41,912 nt of DNA from JAJDFU01 sp964641965 (GTDB lineage Bacteria; Bacteroidota; Bacteroidia; Chitinophagales; Saprospiraceae), in assembly GCA_964641965.1 (NCBI GenBank), contig CAZXLD010000044.1, forward strand, positions 1-41,912, read 5' to 3'. Positions 23,727 to 33,506 of the stretch are shown piece by piece; position 1 is the stretch's first letter; each line of letters starts with the position of its first letter. Made by a program: the position numbers and the translations under genes. A model generated the notes under the pieces. It was given only the letters and a program-made list of their open reading frames with translations, was not told the DNA's origin and searched no databases.

Positions 23727-25091
23727 ATGCGAATTGGAACGCTACTCTTTCTTCTTCTTTTTTCCGGAACGCTTGCCGCCCAAATGCCGAAAATCCTTCC
23801 CCTCAAGGACCGGGGAGCCCTTGAGGACCGATGGTTGGTGGAGCGGTTTGAAACGGTCTTGCCCGATCTCATGCGTCGAACCGGTTTTGACATGTGGATC
23901 TTAATTTCGAGAGAATACAACGAAGATCCGGTCCTAAAGACCATGTTGCCCTCCAATTGGCTCAGTGCCCGTCGTACCACCATGCTGATCATTTACGATA
24001 CCGGCGATTCCTTGGAGACCCTGGCTTGTGCTCGATACAATGTTGGCGAAGTGTTCAAAAAGGCATGGGATAAAGAGCAAGAGCCCGATCAATGGAAGCG
24101 GTTGGTAGAATTGATCCAAGAGCGGGATCCCAAGAAAATTGGCATCAATCGCTCCCCCGATTTCGGACTGGCAGATGGCATTTCGTCCTATCATTACGAT
24201 CAATTGATGGACGTGCTACCAGAAATCTACCAAAGCCGGATAGCAAGTGCTGCTCCTCTGGCAATTGGGTGGTTAGAGACCCGCACTCCAGCTGAAATGA
24301 CCGTTTATCAGCAAATATGCCGTATCGCACATGTGATCATTCAGGAAGGTTTTTCCGATCAAGTTATCCAAGCAGGAGTAACGACTACCGATGAGGTAGT
24401 ATGGTATTATCGCGATCGAATTAATGAACTTGGATTAAAAGCCTGGTTTCATCCCACGGTGGATGTACAACGGGCCGATCCCGAGAATTTCGATCACCTT
24501 CGATCTTTTTCAAAACGACCGGATCAGCAAATTATTCAACCGGGCGACCTGGTACACGTCGATTTTGGCATTACCTATCTGGGATTAAATACAGACACTC
24601 AGGAAAATGCGTACGTGCTCAAACCAGGGGAAATCAAAGCTCCTGTTTATCTGGAAATCGCTTTTGAAAAAGGACTGCGATTAATGGATATTCTTACCCA
24701 GGCATACCAAACCGGCCGCACCGGCAATGAAATGCTGGCTGCTAGCTTGGCACAGGCTAAAGCCGAAGGACTGAAACCAACCATTTATACCCACCCCATT
24801 GGATATCATGGTCATGGTGCCGGACCAACCATCGGTTTATGGGATCAGCAGGGAGGAGTTCCAATTCGAGGCGATTATCCTTTATTCCCGAATACAGCCT
24901 ATTCCATTGAACTGAACACAGCTGTTTACCTGGAAGAATGGGGGAAGGAAATTCGAATGATGATGGAGGAAGATGCTTTCTTCGATGGAGAGACCGTTCG
25001 ATACATCGATGGCAGACAAACTGAATTGTTTCTTATTCCCAGACCAATCCCCAAAACCGGCCCAGCAGAGTACAACCAATCCAAAGGGTAA
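23727..25091 (+). CDS. Exported M24 metallopeptidase (Xaa-Pro aminopeptidase-like)
   Basis: A dinuclear-metal peptidase that removes N-terminal residues, commonly before proline. The frame is open from 23655, but the ATG at 23727 starts a clear signal peptide (MRIGTLLFLLLFSGTLAAQ), so I use it. The N-terminal creatinase-like domain occupies about the first 200 residues. The pita-bread domain has metal ligands in VHVDFGITYLGLNTDTQENAYV (two Asp), HPIGYHGHGAGPTIG (His), YSIELNTAV (Glu) and EIRMMMEEDAF (Glu). It is periplasmic. It is convergent with nnrE, with 5 bases between the two stops. Confidence 0.92.
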   Translation: MRIGTLLFLLLFSGTLAAQMPKILPLKDRGALEDRWLVERFETVLPDLMRRTGFDMWILISREYNEDPVLKTMLPSNWLSARRTTMLIIYDTGDSLETLACARYNVGEVFKKAWDKEQEPDQWKRLVELIQERDPKKIGINRSPDFGLADGISSYHYDQLMDVLPEIYQSRIASAAPLAIGWLETRTPAEMTVYQQICRIAHVIIQEGFSDQVIQAGVTTTDEVVWYYRDRINELGLKAWFHPTVDVQRADPENFDHLRSFSKRPDQQIIQPGDLVHVDFGITYLGLNTDTQENAYVLKPGEIKAPVYLEIAFEKGLRLMDILTQAYQTGRTGNEMLAASLAQAKAEGLKPTIYTHPIGYHGHGAGPTIGLWDQQGGVPIRGDYPLFPNTAYSIELNTAVYLEEWGKEIRMMMEEDAFFDGETVRYIDGRQTELFLIPRPIPKTGPAEYNQSKG

Positions 25092-25096
25092 CTCCC

Positions 25097-25843
25097 TTAT
25101 TCCAACCGGATTATATCCGATTGGGCGAACAAATTTTTAGGCACCTGAAGGTCCAGAGACGGGGATTGATACAAACCAGGAGGCACACTAATATCGCCTA
25201 GATACAATTCCCCTCGTTGCACCTTGGCCCCTTGGTCAAATAGGCCTTGCTTGGGCAAAGCCAGGGTAAGGGTTGCATTTGCCTGAACGGTGGGCTCAAA
25301 AACCGTTCCACTGGTCAAGTCCAGGCCAGAGGGAGTATCCAGGCTTAGTACAGTCACTTGTTGCTGATTGATCCACTCAATTAAATCCTTAGTTCGCCCA
25401 TAGGGTGCCCCTTTCAGACTATAGCCAATCAGCCCATCAAGGATAAGCTGCCAATCCGAATCAGATGGTAGGCCTTCAGAATAGACAGGTACCCGCATAT
25501 TGCGTAGAATGGCTAATTGATGGGCTGGAACGGAGGCTGGATTAAATGTGGTAGAGGAAAGAAACACCTCCACCCGGGCTCCCCAATTGTGAAGCCTTCT
25601 GGCGGCAACCAGAGCACCTCCCCCATTTCCTCCTGTACCCGCAACTACCAATATCCTTTTATCCACTGGATCTTGCGCCAAAAAGCGATCCCGCCCGGTA
25701 ATGGCTAGGCACCGACCAGCGTTTTCCATCATCCGAACCAAGTCTATTTGATAGTCTTCGATCATAAGTCGATCCACCTCAATCATTTGTTCAGTTGTCA
25801 GGGCTGGAATTGATTTTGGGTAAATAGGAAATGGCCTAGACAC
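25097..25843 (-). CDS. nnrE: NAD(P)H-hydrate epimerase (YjeF N-terminal domain)
   Basis: Repairs damaged NAD(P)H by interconverting the R and S hydrates. Motifs are the N-terminal TTEQMIEVDRLMIEDYQIDLVRMMENAGR, the phosphate loop VVAGTGGNGGGALVAARRL (residues 67-84) and ILDGLIGYSLKGAPYG with Asp136. At 248 residues only the epimerase domain is present: the ADP/ATP-dependent dehydratase domain (NnrD), fused in E. coli, is absent here and must be encoded elsewhere if the cycle is complete. The start codon is GTG at 25843. It is convergent with the M24 peptidase. Confidence 0.92.
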   Translation of the reverse strand: MSRPFPIYPKSIPALTTEQMIEVDRLMIEDYQIDLVRMMENAGRCLAITGRDRFLAQDPVDKRILVVAGTGGNGGGALVAARRLHNWGARVEVFLSSTTFNPASVPAHQLAILRNMRVPVYSEGLPSDSDWQLILDGLIGYSLKGAPYGRTKDLIEWINQQQVTVLSLDTPSGLDLTSGTVFEPTVQANATLTLALPKQGLFDQGAKVQRGELYLGDISVPPGLYQSPSLDLQVPKNLFAQSDIIRLE

Positions 25844-25934
25844 AAGGAATGAATTTATTTAGGAAGTGGAAGGTAGCCATCTTATCGTTGAAAACAGTTG
25901 AGTAAAGAGCTATCCGGTATGATTTCCCATGGCA

Positions 25935-25973
25935 ATAAGAAAGGCCTTCCTGGATCGATAAATCCAAAAGGCC
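25935..25973 (-). terminator. Terminator after the hypothetical gene at 26062-26463
   Basis: GGCCTT (25943-25948) pairs with AAGGCC (25968-25973), with an inner GGAT/ATCC stem. On the minus strand the stem is followed by TTTCTTAT, a moderately T-rich tail. Confidence 0.55.
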
Positions 25974-26061
25974 TCCTGAATAAAGCGGACTTGGTTAAAG
26001 CAGGTCATTCACTCTCCGGCAGCTGGTGCAGGCCGGAATGTACAAACCACCTGTTTCTGAA

Positions 26062-26463
26062 TTAGCGGATTTTGACCGTGAAAAAACGTCCAATCTTTTG
26101 GAATGCTTCTTCCTTTAACTCTTGAAACCGTTCTTTTATGGCAGAATGATCCGGGGAACCACTTGATTTCACCTCCCTCCGAATATAACTCTGGTTGAGG
26201 GGGTTGAATTCGATCCGCACTTCATTGCCACGATCTACGAAGAGCCGTTGGAAGGTACCTTCCTGAAAGCTCTGGAACTGACCGATTAGGTTTCGGTACT
26301 TTTCAGCTTCCATTTTGTCGCAGAGGGATTCACATTGCCGCAATAAGCGGATGTAAAAACCACTCTCCTTTTTCCAAAAGGCACGCTCTTTTTCTTGAAT
26401 GGCTTCTCTGCCACTCACAATCCGTCTTTCACGTCTGGTTCTGGTTTTGGTCAGGGAGTTCAT
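26062..26463 (-). CDS. Hypothetical basic protein, 133 residues
   Basis: I do not recognise this family. The ATG at 26463 is preferred; the longer frame to 26487 needs a TTG start. The N-terminus is very basic (TKTRTRRERRIVSGREA). Then comes a helical stretch with alternating charge (EKERAFWKKESGFYIRLLRQCESLCDKMEAEKYRNLIGQF), a Glu/Lys-rich region (IKERFQELKEEAFQKI), and the end RFFTVKIR. There is no signal peptide. Charge pattern suggests a nucleic acid or ribosome contact, but this is a guess. A gene is supported by a good length of consistent coding sequence and the downstream hairpin. It is on the minus strand between clpB and nnrE. Confidence 0.6.
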   Translation of the reverse strand: MNSLTKTRTRRERRIVSGREAIQEKERAFWKKESGFYIRLLRQCESLCDKMEAEKYRNLIGQFQSFQEGTFQRLFVDRGNEVRIEFNPLNQSYIRREVKSSGSPDHSAIKERFQELKEEAFQKIGRFFTVKIR

Positions 26464-26703
26464 TGGATAGAGATTTTGATTCAACAATAAATTTGGTCAA
26501 ACCATACAGGATATGATCAAAGATCAACAGCTTAGGGATACCTTACAATGATATTTAGCAACCTGAGGCTTGATTATAATTCATAATGGTAAAGGGGTAT
26601 ACCGTTTAAAGAGTTGGCTTTTCTTGCGTTTTGGAAGAAAACGCATTTGGGCTGCTAGAAATAAGATAGAAAATTAATCCCTATTTCTCAACGATTTATG
26701 TAC

Positions 26704-26743
26704 AAAAAAAGTGAGCTCTCTACAAACTGGTCAGAGAGCCCAC
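26704..26743 (-). terminator. Terminator after clpB
   Basis: GTGAGCTCTCT (26711-26721) pairs with AGAGAGCCCAC (26733-26743) with one A-C mismatch. On the minus strand seven T follow (26704-26710 reversed). Confidence 0.85.
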
Positions 26744-26772
26744 TGCTTAACCTTCTATCCATCGTACTCAGG

Positions 26773-29388
26773 CTACATGGAAACTTCCTCTCCAATAGGA
26801 GCCCTAAATACCACTTGCCCATCAAATACATCCAGTACTACATGGCTATTGGCAGTTACCTTTCCCTGCAGCATCTGACGCGACAGTTCGTTCAGCACTT
26901 TCTTCTGCAATAATCGCTTCAAGGGCCGGGCACCGAATTCCGGATTATACCCCTCGTCGGCAAGCCACTGGGTAGCTTCGGGGGTGACAGTCAGGTGAAT
27001 ATCCTGCTTAGCCAATTTTTGAACTAATTCTCGGAGGTGAATATCCACAATACCCCGAATATCCCTTCGGGAAAGAGGCCGGAACATGATTACTTCGTCA
27101 ATCCGATTTAAAAATTCTGGACGAACAGTTTTCTTAAGCAACCCAAATACTTGTTCTCGTGTATTTTCAACGATCTCCTCCGAATTGCCTTCGTCTATAC
27201 GCTCAAAATTGGATTGAATCAGATCAGACCCAATATTGGAGGTCATAATGATAATCGTATTCTTGAAGTTGGCGACCCTGCCTTTATTATCTGTTAACCG
27301 ACCGTCATCCAGGACTTGGAGCAAAATATTGAATACGTCCGGGTGTGCCTTCTCAATTTCATCCAACAGCACCACGGAATATGGCTTTCGCCGAACTGCT
27401 TCGGTAAGCTGACCGCCTTCATCATAGCCAACATATCCTGGAGGGGCACCCACCAGGCGGCTTACAGCGTGCCGCTCTTGATATTCACTCATGTCAATCC
27501 GGGTGATCATATTCTCGTCGTTAAACAGATAATCAGCCAAAGCTTTCGCCAACTCCGTTTTACCGACACCCGTGGTACCCAAGAACAAGAAGGATCCGAT
27601 TGGCCTGCTTTCGTTGCCTAATCCGGTTCGGCTTCGCCGGATGGCATCGGAGACTGCTTCTACCGCCTCGTCCTGTCCAACCACCCGCTTGTGTAATTCT
27701 TCTTCCAGAGACAGCAGTTTTTCCCGTTCACTCTGCATCATTCGGGTTACCGGGATACCGGTCCATTTAGATACGATCTCTGCAATATCCTCAGCATCTA
27801 CCTCTTCTTTGACCAGTTGTTTTCCTTCCTCTTGCATCGCCAGCAGGTCCTGATTAAACCCTTCTAACTGGGCCTGCACTTCCGGGATCCGGCCATACCG
27901 GATTTCTGCTGCTTCACTAAAATTGCCCTCTCGTTCGGCACGACCACCAGCGTGTTTCAGCTGCTCCAACTCCTCTTTTGCCTTTTGGATACCCAAGACA
28001 ACTTCCCGCTCACTTTCCCACTGCGCGCGCAGACCACTTCGAGTTTCTTCCAGGTTAGCCAAATCCTGATTGATCTGGGCAATCTTGGCCTTATCCCCTT
28101 CCCGCTTCATGGCTTCCCGTTCGATTTCGAGCTGTCGGATCTTCCGTTCTACTTCATCCAGTTCTTCGGGCATGGAGTTCATCTCCAAACGAAGCCGGGC
28201 AGCCGCCTCATCTACCAAGTCAATTGCCTTGTCCGGCAAAAACCGATCTGTAATGTAACGGACGCTTAATTGGACTGCAGCCACGATGGCTTCATCTCGA
28301 ATAGCAATTTTATGGTGGGTCTCATACCGCTCTTTCAAGCCGCGTAAGATGGAAATGGCATCCTCCTCACTTGGCTCATCCACCAAAACCATCTGAAACC
28401 GGCGCTCGAGCGCTTTGTCTTTCTCAAAATATTTTTGGTACTCACTAAGGGTAGTCGCCCCGATTGCCCGAAGCTCACCTCGAGCTAGAGCAGGTTTCAG
28501 GATGTTCGCCGCATCCATGGCACCTTGTGATTTACCGGCCCCGATCAAGGTATGGATCTCATCGATAAAGAGAAAAATTTGGCCTTCTTGCTGAGTCACT
28601 TCATTGATGACCGACTTCAGGCGTTCTTCAAATTCGCCTTGATATTTTGCCCCGGCAATCAGCGCACCCATATCAAGCGAATAGATGATCTTATCGCGCA
28701 GATCTTCGGGTACATCCCCTTCTACAATCCGGTGGGCCAAGCCTTCTACAATCGCAGTTTTTCCGACACCGGGTTCTCCAACCAAGATTGGGTTGTTCTT
28801 GGTTCTACGTGCCAATATGTGCAGCAAGCGCCGAATCTCTTCTTCCCTGCCAATAACCGGGTCTAGCTTTCCACTTTGGGCGCGCTCATTCAAATTAATA
28901 GCGTATTTGCCTAATGCGTTATAGCTTGCTTCGGCACTCTGCGTGGTCACTTTACTCCCTTTGCGCAAGTCTTCGATAGCCGCCTTGAGGGATTGTTCGG
29001 TAATACCACTGTCTTTCAGGAGTTGAGCCACCTGATCGCGTACTTGCATCAGACCGAGCAGCAGATGCTCGACGGCAATATATTCATCACCAAATTCCTT
29101 TGCATAAATACCTGCCTTCTGAATGGCTTCTCCTGCCTCTCTGGATAGATATTGATTACCTCCCTCAACCTTAGCATAGGATTGAAGGATACTTTGTAGC
29201 GCAGCCTCAATAGCTGCCTGATTTACGCCCAGCTTTTTAAAAACAAAGGGAGCAACCTGTTCATCTACCTCAAGAATTCCCTTCAGTAGATGACCGGCCT
29301 CAATGGATTGGTTTTGCAACTCAAGGGCCAGCTGCTGGGCACGCTGAACCACTTCTTGTGCTTTTATGGTTAAATTATTCAAATTCAT
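26773..29388 (-). CDS. clpB: ATP-dependent disaggregase ClpB
   Basis: Hexameric AAA+ chaperone that, with DnaK, pulls proteins out of aggregates; cytoplasmic. Order of domains: Clp N-domain (residues 1-145, two repeats), first AAA+ module with Walker A GEPGVGKT (204-211), the coiled-coil middle domain (about 400-530, LDEVERKIRQLEIEREAMKREG), and the second AAA+ module with GTTGVGKT and IDMSEYQERHAVSRLVGAPPGYVGYDEGG. It has no ClpP-binding loop signature that I can see, as expected for ClpB. At 871 residues it is full length. It has its own promoter (29414-29444) and terminator (26704-26743). Confidence 0.98.
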   Translation of the reverse strand: MNLNNLTIKAQEVVQRAQQLALELQNQSIEAGHLLKGILEVDEQVAPFVFKKLGVNQAAIEAALQSILQSYAKVEGGNQYLSREAGEAIQKAGIYAKEFGDEYIAVEHLLLGLMQVRDQVAQLLKDSGITEQSLKAAIEDLRKGSKVTTQSAEASYNALGKYAINLNERAQSGKLDPVIGREEEIRRLLHILARRTKNNPILVGEPGVGKTAIVEGLAHRIVEGDVPEDLRDKIIYSLDMGALIAGAKYQGEFEERLKSVINEVTQQEGQIFLFIDEIHTLIGAGKSQGAMDAANILKPALARGELRAIGATTLSEYQKYFEKDKALERRFQMVLVDEPSEEDAISILRGLKERYETHHKIAIRDEAIVAAVQLSVRYITDRFLPDKAIDLVDEAAARLRLEMNSMPEELDEVERKIRQLEIEREAMKREGDKAKIAQINQDLANLEETRSGLRAQWESEREVVLGIQKAKEELEQLKHAGGRAEREGNFSEAAEIRYGRIPEVQAQLEGFNQDLLAMQEEGKQLVKEEVDAEDIAEIVSKWTGIPVTRMMQSEREKLLSLEEELHKRVVGQDEAVEAVSDAIRRSRTGLGNESRPIGSFLFLGTTGVGKTELAKALADYLFNDENMITRIDMSEYQERHAVSRLVGAPPGYVGYDEGGQLTEAVRRKPYSVVLLDEIEKAHPDVFNILLQVLDDGRLTDNKGRVANFKNTIIIMTSNIGSDLIQSNFERIDEGNSEEIVENTREQVFGLLKKTVRPEFLNRIDEVIMFRPLSRRDIRGIVDIHLRELVQKLAKQDIHLTVTPEATQWLADEGYNPEFGARPLKRLLQKKVLNELSRQMLQGKVTANSHVVLDVFDGQVVFRAPIGEEVSM

Positions 29389-29413
29389 GCGTTCAAATTT
29401 TAGGAGCTTACCT

Positions 29414-29444
29414 AAAATGTATCAAATCGCATGCCATTTGTCAA
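29414..29444 (-). promoter_or_regulatory. Promoter of clpB
   Basis: On the minus strand TTG (29442-29444 reversed) is followed after 20 bases by TACATTTT (29414-29421 reversed), close to the Bacteroidota TAnnTTTG element. No heat-shock operator such as a CIRCE inverted repeat is seen here. Confidence 0.5.
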
Positions 29445-29522
29445 GGATAAAAGAGACAGGAATAGAATATGTCATTATGGCATAACCAAACAAAATAAAC
29501 TGCCACTATGTCAAAAACACGG

Positions 29523-30332
29523 TCAAGTTCGGAAAGCAAGCATTGGAATGCTGAGTTTGCCAATCATCTCCTTGCTGATGCTGCCTTCCACTAAACCTTC
29601 CATAAAAGATTGGCGGTGGGATAGCATGCCCACTAAATCCACTTTTTCTTCCAACACATGGTCTCGGATCAATTTTTTGGGATCACCCTCAACGATGGTA
29701 AAAGTGATAAACTCCATGGTGCGGAGAATACGCTGCAGAATTTCCATATTCAACTCGGCTTCTTCGGGATTAGCTCCTTTTTGCAAGACGTGAAAAATTT
29801 CCAGCTGGCAACCAAAAAGGTTAGCCAGATCCAGCATGACTGCCATTGCTCGAAGGTCTTTAAACTCAAAGCGTGTAAAAAAGGAAAGCTTGTTGAATCC
29901 TTCGAAAGAAGCTCCTGCAGGCACGGCCAACACCATTCGATTAGTACCGACTTTTCTCAAAATCTCCTTGGCTGTAGATCCAATTTGGCGCTCCACCGGC
30001 TTTGTACTACCACTCATACTTACTACAATCAGATGGGCATCTACTTTTTCAGCAGCCTCTAAAACAGCATCTCCCGGATATCCATATTCTGCCAGAACCT
30101 CCACCTCCACCTCATCACTGGTCTGGAGATGGTTGTCAACAAATTCTTGCAACCGCTTTTCCACGTTTTTCCGCTTTGTCTCCAGGTTATCCCCCGTGAA
30201 ACGAACTTCGGGCTTCCCAAAACCGTGCATGGCATAAACCTTTGTGTCCATAGCCCTGGCAATTTCTATGGCAAACCGGAAAACATGAGGAGCGTGATCA
30301 GAAAATTCAGTGGCAAATAGAATAGGTCTCAC
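29523..30332 (-). CDS. Tandem-domain universal stress protein
   Basis: Two UspA-like domains in one chain of 269 residues. The first (MRPILFATEFSDHAPHVFRFAIEIARAMDTKVYAMHGF ... VVSMSGSTKPVERQIGSTAKEILRKVGTNRMVLAVP) carries a Gly-rich nucleotide loop. The second (LSFFTRFEFKDLRAMAVMLDLANLFGCQLEIFHVL ... GMLSHRQSFMEGLVEGSISKEMIGKLSIPMLAF) is more divergent and lacks the full loop. Such proteins bind ATP or act as regulators in stress; the partner is unknown. The start is GTG at 30332. The gene is 135 bases upstream of clpB, so it may be in the same stress-related neighbourhood, but clpB has its own promoter. Confidence 0.9.
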   Translation of the reverse strand: MRPILFATEFSDHAPHVFRFAIEIARAMDTKVYAMHGFGKPEVRFTGDNLETKRKNVEKRLQEFVDNHLQTSDEVEVEVLAEYGYPGDAVLEAAEKVDAHLIVVSMSGSTKPVERQIGSTAKEILRKVGTNRMVLAVPAGASFEGFNKLSFFTRFEFKDLRAMAVMLDLANLFGCQLEIFHVLQKGANPEEAELNMEILQRILRTMEFITFTIVEGDPKKLIRDHVLEEKVDLVGMLSHRQSFMEGLVEGSISKEMIGKLSIPMLAFRT

Positions 30333-30687
30333 AGGCTTTACTGTTTGGGTCAGGTAGATAATAATTGATCACAGGCAATATAGCAGCCTTTCTTCAAATG
30401 TGCGATGATTCTGATAGCTAGTTTTATTGCGGTTTACCAACCAAAGTCAAGGTCTTGTATAGCCGCGTCATTTGTTTTTATTGGAAAATTGGTCAAAAAA
30501 GGCCTAATACAAAAACGAAGGATCGTAATAATCAAGGCAAGATGGTTGACATACAGGTATAGGCTTACGTCCTGGTGTTGGCCAAAACCATCAGCATCAA
30601 TATCGGCGATTGGCTATCCATTTTTAGAAGGAGGCAAGGTGCTTGCTGCCTTAAAGCAGGTTGAGATTTAAAACAAGCACTGTTTTT
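30333..30687. other. Intergenic region between Usp and TerC genes
   Basis: About 355 bases with no supported gene. The plus-strand frame at 30405-30671 has no SD, no recognisable domain and a low-quality composition. Near 30670-30685 an AAACA/TGTTT element close to the TerC gene stop is a weak terminator candidate. The part next to 30332 should hold the Usp promoter; I see no clear TAnnTTTG. Confidence 0.4.
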
Positions 30688-31692
30688 TTATTGAGGAGCA
30701 TCAATAGGTGCAGTAGTCTCTTCCTCAACGGTTTCCTTGGCAGGTTGCCCTTTTTCCTTTTCCTTTTTGGGTGGAATAATCAAAGAGGCTAAAATCCCAA
30801 TACCTAACATGGAAGCAATTACCAATAAGGAAAACCAGTTTGGTGGGTGGAAAAATTCATGTAGCAGCATTTTGGCAGCGACATAAAACAGAATCACAAT
30901 GAGAGACAGCTTTAGGTAATGGAAGCGATCCAATACGGCAGCCAGTAAAAAGTACATCGACCGTAAACCGAGGATCGCGAATATATTTGAAGTAAATATG
31001 AGAAAAGGATCCTGTGTAATACCGAAGATCGCAGGAATGCTATCGAAAGCGAACATGATATCCGTAAACTCAACCACCAGAAGCGCAATGAACAGGGGTG
31101 TCGCTAGCAATTTTCCAGCTTGGCGCACAAAAAATCGATTTCCTACGTAGTCATTCGTTACTGGAAAAAGCCGTCGAGCTAGTTGTACCAATGGGTTTTT
31201 CTCTGGATGAATTTCTTGTTCGGGTTTCAACATCCGAAAAGCAGCATAGAGCAATATTGCCCCAAAGACGTACGTCATCCAGGCAAATTCCCGGAGGAGG
31301 ATCACCCCAATCCCGATTAGAAGACCACGGAAAACAATGGCCCCAAGAATACCCCAAAACAATACCCGGTGCTGGTTTTCCGAGGGTACTTTGAAGTACC
31401 GAAATACAAGGGCAATGACAAAAATATTGTCCACGCTCAAGGATAGCTCAACCAGATAACCGCTGAGGTATTCTACTACGGCATCTTCCCCTGAATATAA
31501 TCCTTGCCCTACCCACTGAAAGTCGTAAGCGAAATAGATAAATAAGCTAAACAGCAGAGATACGGAGACCCACAATATCGTCCAGCCCGCAGCTTCAGAA
31601 AAGGAAATAACATGCACCTTGCGATTAAAAACGCCTAAATCCAACGCCAGGAGGAAACAAATAAGAATAATAAACCCAAACCACAATAACAT
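30688..31692 (-). CDS. TerC/Alx family integral membrane protein
   Basis: Multi-pass inner-membrane protein of the TerC family. Members are linked to tellurite resistance and, more recently, to Mn2+ export. About eight hydrophobic helices are visible. Conserved acidic residues sit in membrane segments: LALDLGVFN (first helix), LSLSVDNIFVIALVF and EFTDIMFAFDSIPAIFGI. The last helix is followed by a Lys/Glu-rich tail (PPKKEKEKGQPAKETVEEE). The length 334 is that of Alx-type proteins. I looked at the upstream region for a manganese riboswitch (yybP-ykoY) and did not see one. It is divergent from the S1/P1 nuclease. Confidence 0.92.
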   Translation of the reverse strand: MLLWFGFIILICFLLALDLGVFNRKVHVISFSEAAGWTILWVSVSLLFSLFIYFAYDFQWVGQGLYSGEDAVVEYLSGYLVELSLSVDNIFVIALVFRYFKVPSENQHRVLFWGILGAIVFRGLLIGIGVILLREFAWMTYVFGAILLYAAFRMLKPEQEIHPEKNPLVQLARRLFPVTNDYVGNRFFVRQAGKLLATPLFIALLVVEFTDIMFAFDSIPAIFGITQDPFLIFTSNIFAILGLRSMYFLLAAVLDRFHYLKLSLIVILFYVAAKMLLHEFFHPPNWFSLLVIASMLGIGILASLIIPPKKEKEKGQPAKETVEEETTAPIDAPQ

Positions 31693-31916
31693 ACGAATCG
31701 CTAGATTAAATGCGTATCGGTTAAAATAGGTAAAACTGGTAAAACAACATGTTGAGAAGCGCTTTAGGGTGACGCGTTTATACCACCCCCAGTCAAAGGT
31801 CGATAGATAATCAGAGTCTATTCAGCCAGGTTTAACCGGAGACCAAACTCTGAATCTCTTTAAAATGCCAAAGTCAAAACGAATTCTCGTATTTTTAGTT
31901 TAAAAATTACCCTTTA

Positions 31917-32822
31917 GTGAAAAAGCTACTACTTCTGCTATTATTAATCCCACTTTCTACTTCGCTCCGAGCTTGGTGGGACCCTGGTCATATGTTGGTT
32001 GCTATGATTGCCTATCTGCATTTGGATGCCGAAGTACAAGCTAAAGTGGACCGACTGACAGCCATTCTTGAGGAGGATTATCCGCAGGTTAATCATTTTA
32101 TTGTAACCGGTCCCTGGCCAGACGATTTAAAAGAAGACGGCGTGAGGACTTTCGATACCTGGCATTATACGGACATTCCCTATAATCCGGATAACCTTCG
32201 GCTAGCTCCATCTCCTGAAATTAATATAGTGTGGGCTATTCGCCAGATGCAGTCGGTTTTGAGATCTTCTAAAGCTGCTGATGTAGAAAAAGCTCGGCAC
32301 CTCGCTTTTTTAGTCCACTTCGTAGGTGATCTGCATCAACCTATGCACAGTACAACCATGTATACCCGGCAGGATCCAGATGGCAACCGAGGAGGTAACG
32401 AATTTAAACTTAAAGGCAAATGGAACAACTTACATGCACTTTGGGATGATGCCTGTGGATTGACCAGTGCTTATGGGGATATCAGACCCTATGGCAAGGA
32501 AAAGAAGCCTCTGACTTCTTCCCACATTGAACGAATAGAATCATTTGCCAAAGAACTCATGCAGTTATACCCAAAAGAATCCTTGCCCATTTACACAGAG
32601 TTAGATCCAAATGCCTGGGCCCAAGAAAGTCATGACCTAGCAATTGAATACGGCTACAAGGCCCCTATCGGGACCAACCGAGATGGTGAGCCTCAATTTC
32701 TCCTGCCAAACCAAACTCCTCCGAAAGGATATCTCGAAAGAAGTCGGACCATAGCAGAGCAACGGCTTGCACTCGCAGGATACCGCCTGGCGGAAGTACT
32801 CCATTCGATTTTTGAGGATTAA
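31917..32822 (+). CDS. Exported S1/P1 nuclease
   Basis: Trinuclear-zinc enzyme that degrades single-stranded DNA and RNA and removes 3'-phosphates. A signal peptide (MKKLLLLLLLIPLSTSLRA) probably ends at residue 19, leaving a mature N-terminus of Trp20, the residue that ligates zinc with its backbone in P1 nuclease. Other ligands lie in DPGHMLVA, DTWHYTDIP, HFVGDLHQPMHS, GGNEF and NLHALWDD. The start is GTG. At 301 residues it is of normal size. It probably supplies nucleotides or phosphate from external nucleic acid (inference). The DUF4136 gene follows 78 bases later. Confidence 0.95.
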   Translation: MKKLLLLLLLIPLSTSLRAWWDPGHMLVAMIAYLHLDAEVQAKVDRLTAILEEDYPQVNHFIVTGPWPDDLKEDGVRTFDTWHYTDIPYNPDNLRLAPSPEINIVWAIRQMQSVLRSSKAADVEKARHLAFLVHFVGDLHQPMHSTTMYTRQDPDGNRGGNEFKLKGKWNNLHALWDDACGLTSAYGDIRPYGKEKKPLTSSHIERIESFAKELMQLYPKESLPIYTELDPNAWAQESHDLAIEYGYKAPIGTNRDGEPQFLLPNQTPPKGYLERSRTIAEQRLALAGYRLAEVLHSIFED

Positions 32823-32900
32823 GTTTAGCTTGCCTTAGTAGAATCGCTTTGAGATTTCTTGCTCACCTTAAAAAATACCTTTTCATCAATAATTGTACTT

Positions 32901-33452
32901 ATGCGGGTATCAAATACAAATTGGTTTTATGTGCTCATAATGAGCCTGATGTGCTTCACTTGTAAAGCCCCGGTAGAAGTCTATCAGGGGGAGACCGACG
33001 CTTACTTCAAAGAGCGGAAATCCTTTAATTTTATGGAAGTGAACATTGATAACCAGACTGACCTGGAGCCCTACCAACCCAACCTCGACTTACTTAAAGC
33101 CTCAATTACTAAGGAACTGGAAGCAAGAGGATATACCCAGTCTACCAATCCGGATCTTTTGGTAAATATCGGTATTGTGATCACAGAAGAAGAAGCTACC
33201 CGAGAAACTAATATTCGAGAAGCACCGATCTATACCGGACAGCGGAATTACAAATGGCAATCCGAAGAAGTAGTGTACGATGTCTACAAGAAAGGGTCCA
33301 TGGTAATTGACCTGATCGATAGCCAAACCAAAGAACTGGTCTGGAAAGGGGCCGGTAGCCGGGTCATTCCTAAAAATGTGGAAAAACGAGCTAAGATCAT
33401 CCGTGAAAATGTAGAAGTTGTGTTTAAGAAGTTTCCGGTCCAACCTTCCTAA
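32901..33452 (+). CDS. DUF4136 family exported protein, probable lipoprotein
   Basis: DUF4136 proteins are envelope proteins of unknown function. From the ATG at 32901 the N-terminus is hydrophobic (NWFYVLIMSLMCFTCK), with Cys21 as a possible lipid site, though the lipobox is not canonical. The mature protein includes the KSFNFMEVN start, the NPDLLVNIGIVITEEEA block, and the DSQTKELVWKGAGSRVIPKNVEKRAKIIRENVEVVFKKFP tail, all typical of the domain. The frame is open to 32859. It follows the S1/P1 nuclease on the same strand. Confidence 0.85.
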   Translation: MRVSNTNWFYVLIMSLMCFTCKAPVEVYQGETDAYFKERKSFNFMEVNIDNQTDLEPYQPNLDLLKASITKELEARGYTQSTNPDLLVNIGIVITEEEATRETNIREAPIYTGQRNYKWQSEEVVYDVYKKGSMVIDLIDSQTKELVWKGAGSRVIPKNVEKRAKIIRENVEVVFKKFPVQPS

Positions 33453-33506
33453 CCGCCTAAGGCTCTAAGATAAAAACCACACAACAAGTCATTACTAATC
33501 AAAATC

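Noticed and set aside
30405..30671. Plus-strand 88-residue open frame
   Set aside because: No SD, no domain, and odd Ser/Arg/Trp-rich composition; probably chance.
31693..31916. A manganese (yybP-ykoY) riboswitch before the TerC-family gene
   Set aside because: No recognisable conserved core on the minus strand in this region.
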